Positions 33,674-33,838 of a stretch of 33,838 nucleotides of DNA are shown here, in pieces (positions within the stretch are counted from its first letter, which is position 1; the number at the start of each line of letters is the position of its first letter). The notes beneath the pieces were generated by a model. It saw only the letters and a program-made list of their open reading frames with translations, was not told the DNA's origin and searched no databases. The stretch comes from Tagaea sp. CACIAM 22H2 (GTDB taxonomy: Bacteria > Pseudomonadota > Alphaproteobacteria > CACIAM-22H2): contig PVXE01000047.1 in assembly GCA_014444615.1 (NCBI GenBank), positions 1-33,838 of the forward strand. The letters are read 5' to 3'. Both the position numbers and the translations under genes were made by a program.

Positions 33674-33838
33674 ATGTCGAAAACACTCGTTTCGCGGTTG
33701 AAGCGCATTTGCGCCGCGGCCGCCTTGCTGGCGGCGGGCGCGGCGGGCGCCGCCCATGCCGACACGATCAAGGTCGGCATCATCGGCCCGTATTCGGGCC
33801 CCTTCGCGTTGCAGGGCAAGAATTTCCAGGCTGGCGTC
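33674..33838 (+). CDS. Branched-chain amino-acid-type (LivJ family) ABC binding protein, 5' end
   Basis: Only the first 55 residues are in the window. They comprise a signal peptide (MSKTLVSRLKRICAAAALLA, cleavage after AAHA) and the family motif TIKVGIIGPYSGPFALQGKNFQAG typical of periplasmic binding proteins of the LivJ/Peripla_BP_6 group. An AAGGAGG ribosome-binding site (33659-33665) is 8 bases from the ATG. It lies 50 bases after pobA, so it may be in the same transcript and bind an aromatic acid, as some LivJ relatives do. The ligand is inference. Confidence 0.85.
   Translation, partial: MSKTLVSRLKRICAAAALLAAGAAGAAHADTIKVGIIGPYSGPFALQGKNFQAGV

Overview
The window looks like a GC-rich alphaproteobacterial chromosome, possibly Rhodospirillales. 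The evidence is strong GC bias at third codon positions, tightly packed genes with many 4-base ATGA start/stop overlaps, several peptide-type and iron-type ABC importers, and an AraC/pobA pair. The genus cannot be named from this sequence. About 29 genes fill the window. No rRNA, tRNA, CRISPR array, insertion sequence or phage gene was seen. No gene-free stretch reaches 300 bases; the two longest gaps (12237-12413 and 31283-31451) are regulatory.

Region A (1-3557, plus strand) is the end of an operon. It holds the C-terminal tail of an OppF-like ATPase, a 62-residue AtzG/DUF4089-like protein, an amidase with an intact Lys-Ser-Ser triad, an OppD-like ATPase and a PuuE/allantoinase-like deacetylase. 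Enzyme genes sit between the two transport ATPases, which suggests import and hydrolysis of an amide or ureide.

Region B (3564-13685) is an amino-sugar locus. On the minus strand lie a DeoR-type repressor, a BadF-type sugar kinase, a SIS-domain sugar-phosphate deaminase/isomerase, an Fbp/Afu-type binding protein, a PP2C-like phosphatase, an ABC ATPase, a fused double permease and nagA. A KbaZ/GatZ-family gene is transcribed divergently. This is the logic of N-acetylhexosamine breakdown, but the importer belongs to the family usually annotated as ferric-iron transport, and a PP2C protein sits inside it. An intrinsic terminator lies between the phosphatase and ATPase genes.

Region C (13690-16052) has prfC (release factor 3, TTG start) on the minus strand and a racemase-fold protein on the plus strand. 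The racemase-fold protein lacks both catalytic cysteines.

Region D (16049-31282, minus strand) is a long run of 15 genes. It begins with a GntR/FCD repressor and continues with a class V PLP enzyme, thioesterase, glyoxalase-like protein, MDR reductase, a complete dipeptide-type ABC importer (binding protein, B, C, D, F), a two-domain alpha/beta hydrolase, a creatininase-fold protein with altered metal ligands, an FAD oxidoreductase, an acyl-CoA synthetase and a threonine-aldolase-like lyase. Eight junctions are 4-base overlaps. The set looks like an uptake and degradation pathway for one nitrogen-containing compound that I cannot identify; it is the best candidate here for an undescribed system.

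Region E (31452-33838) carries an AraC regulator divergent from pobA (4-hydroxybenzoate 3-monooxygenase), followed by the start of a LivJ-type binding protein, probably for aromatic-acid use.
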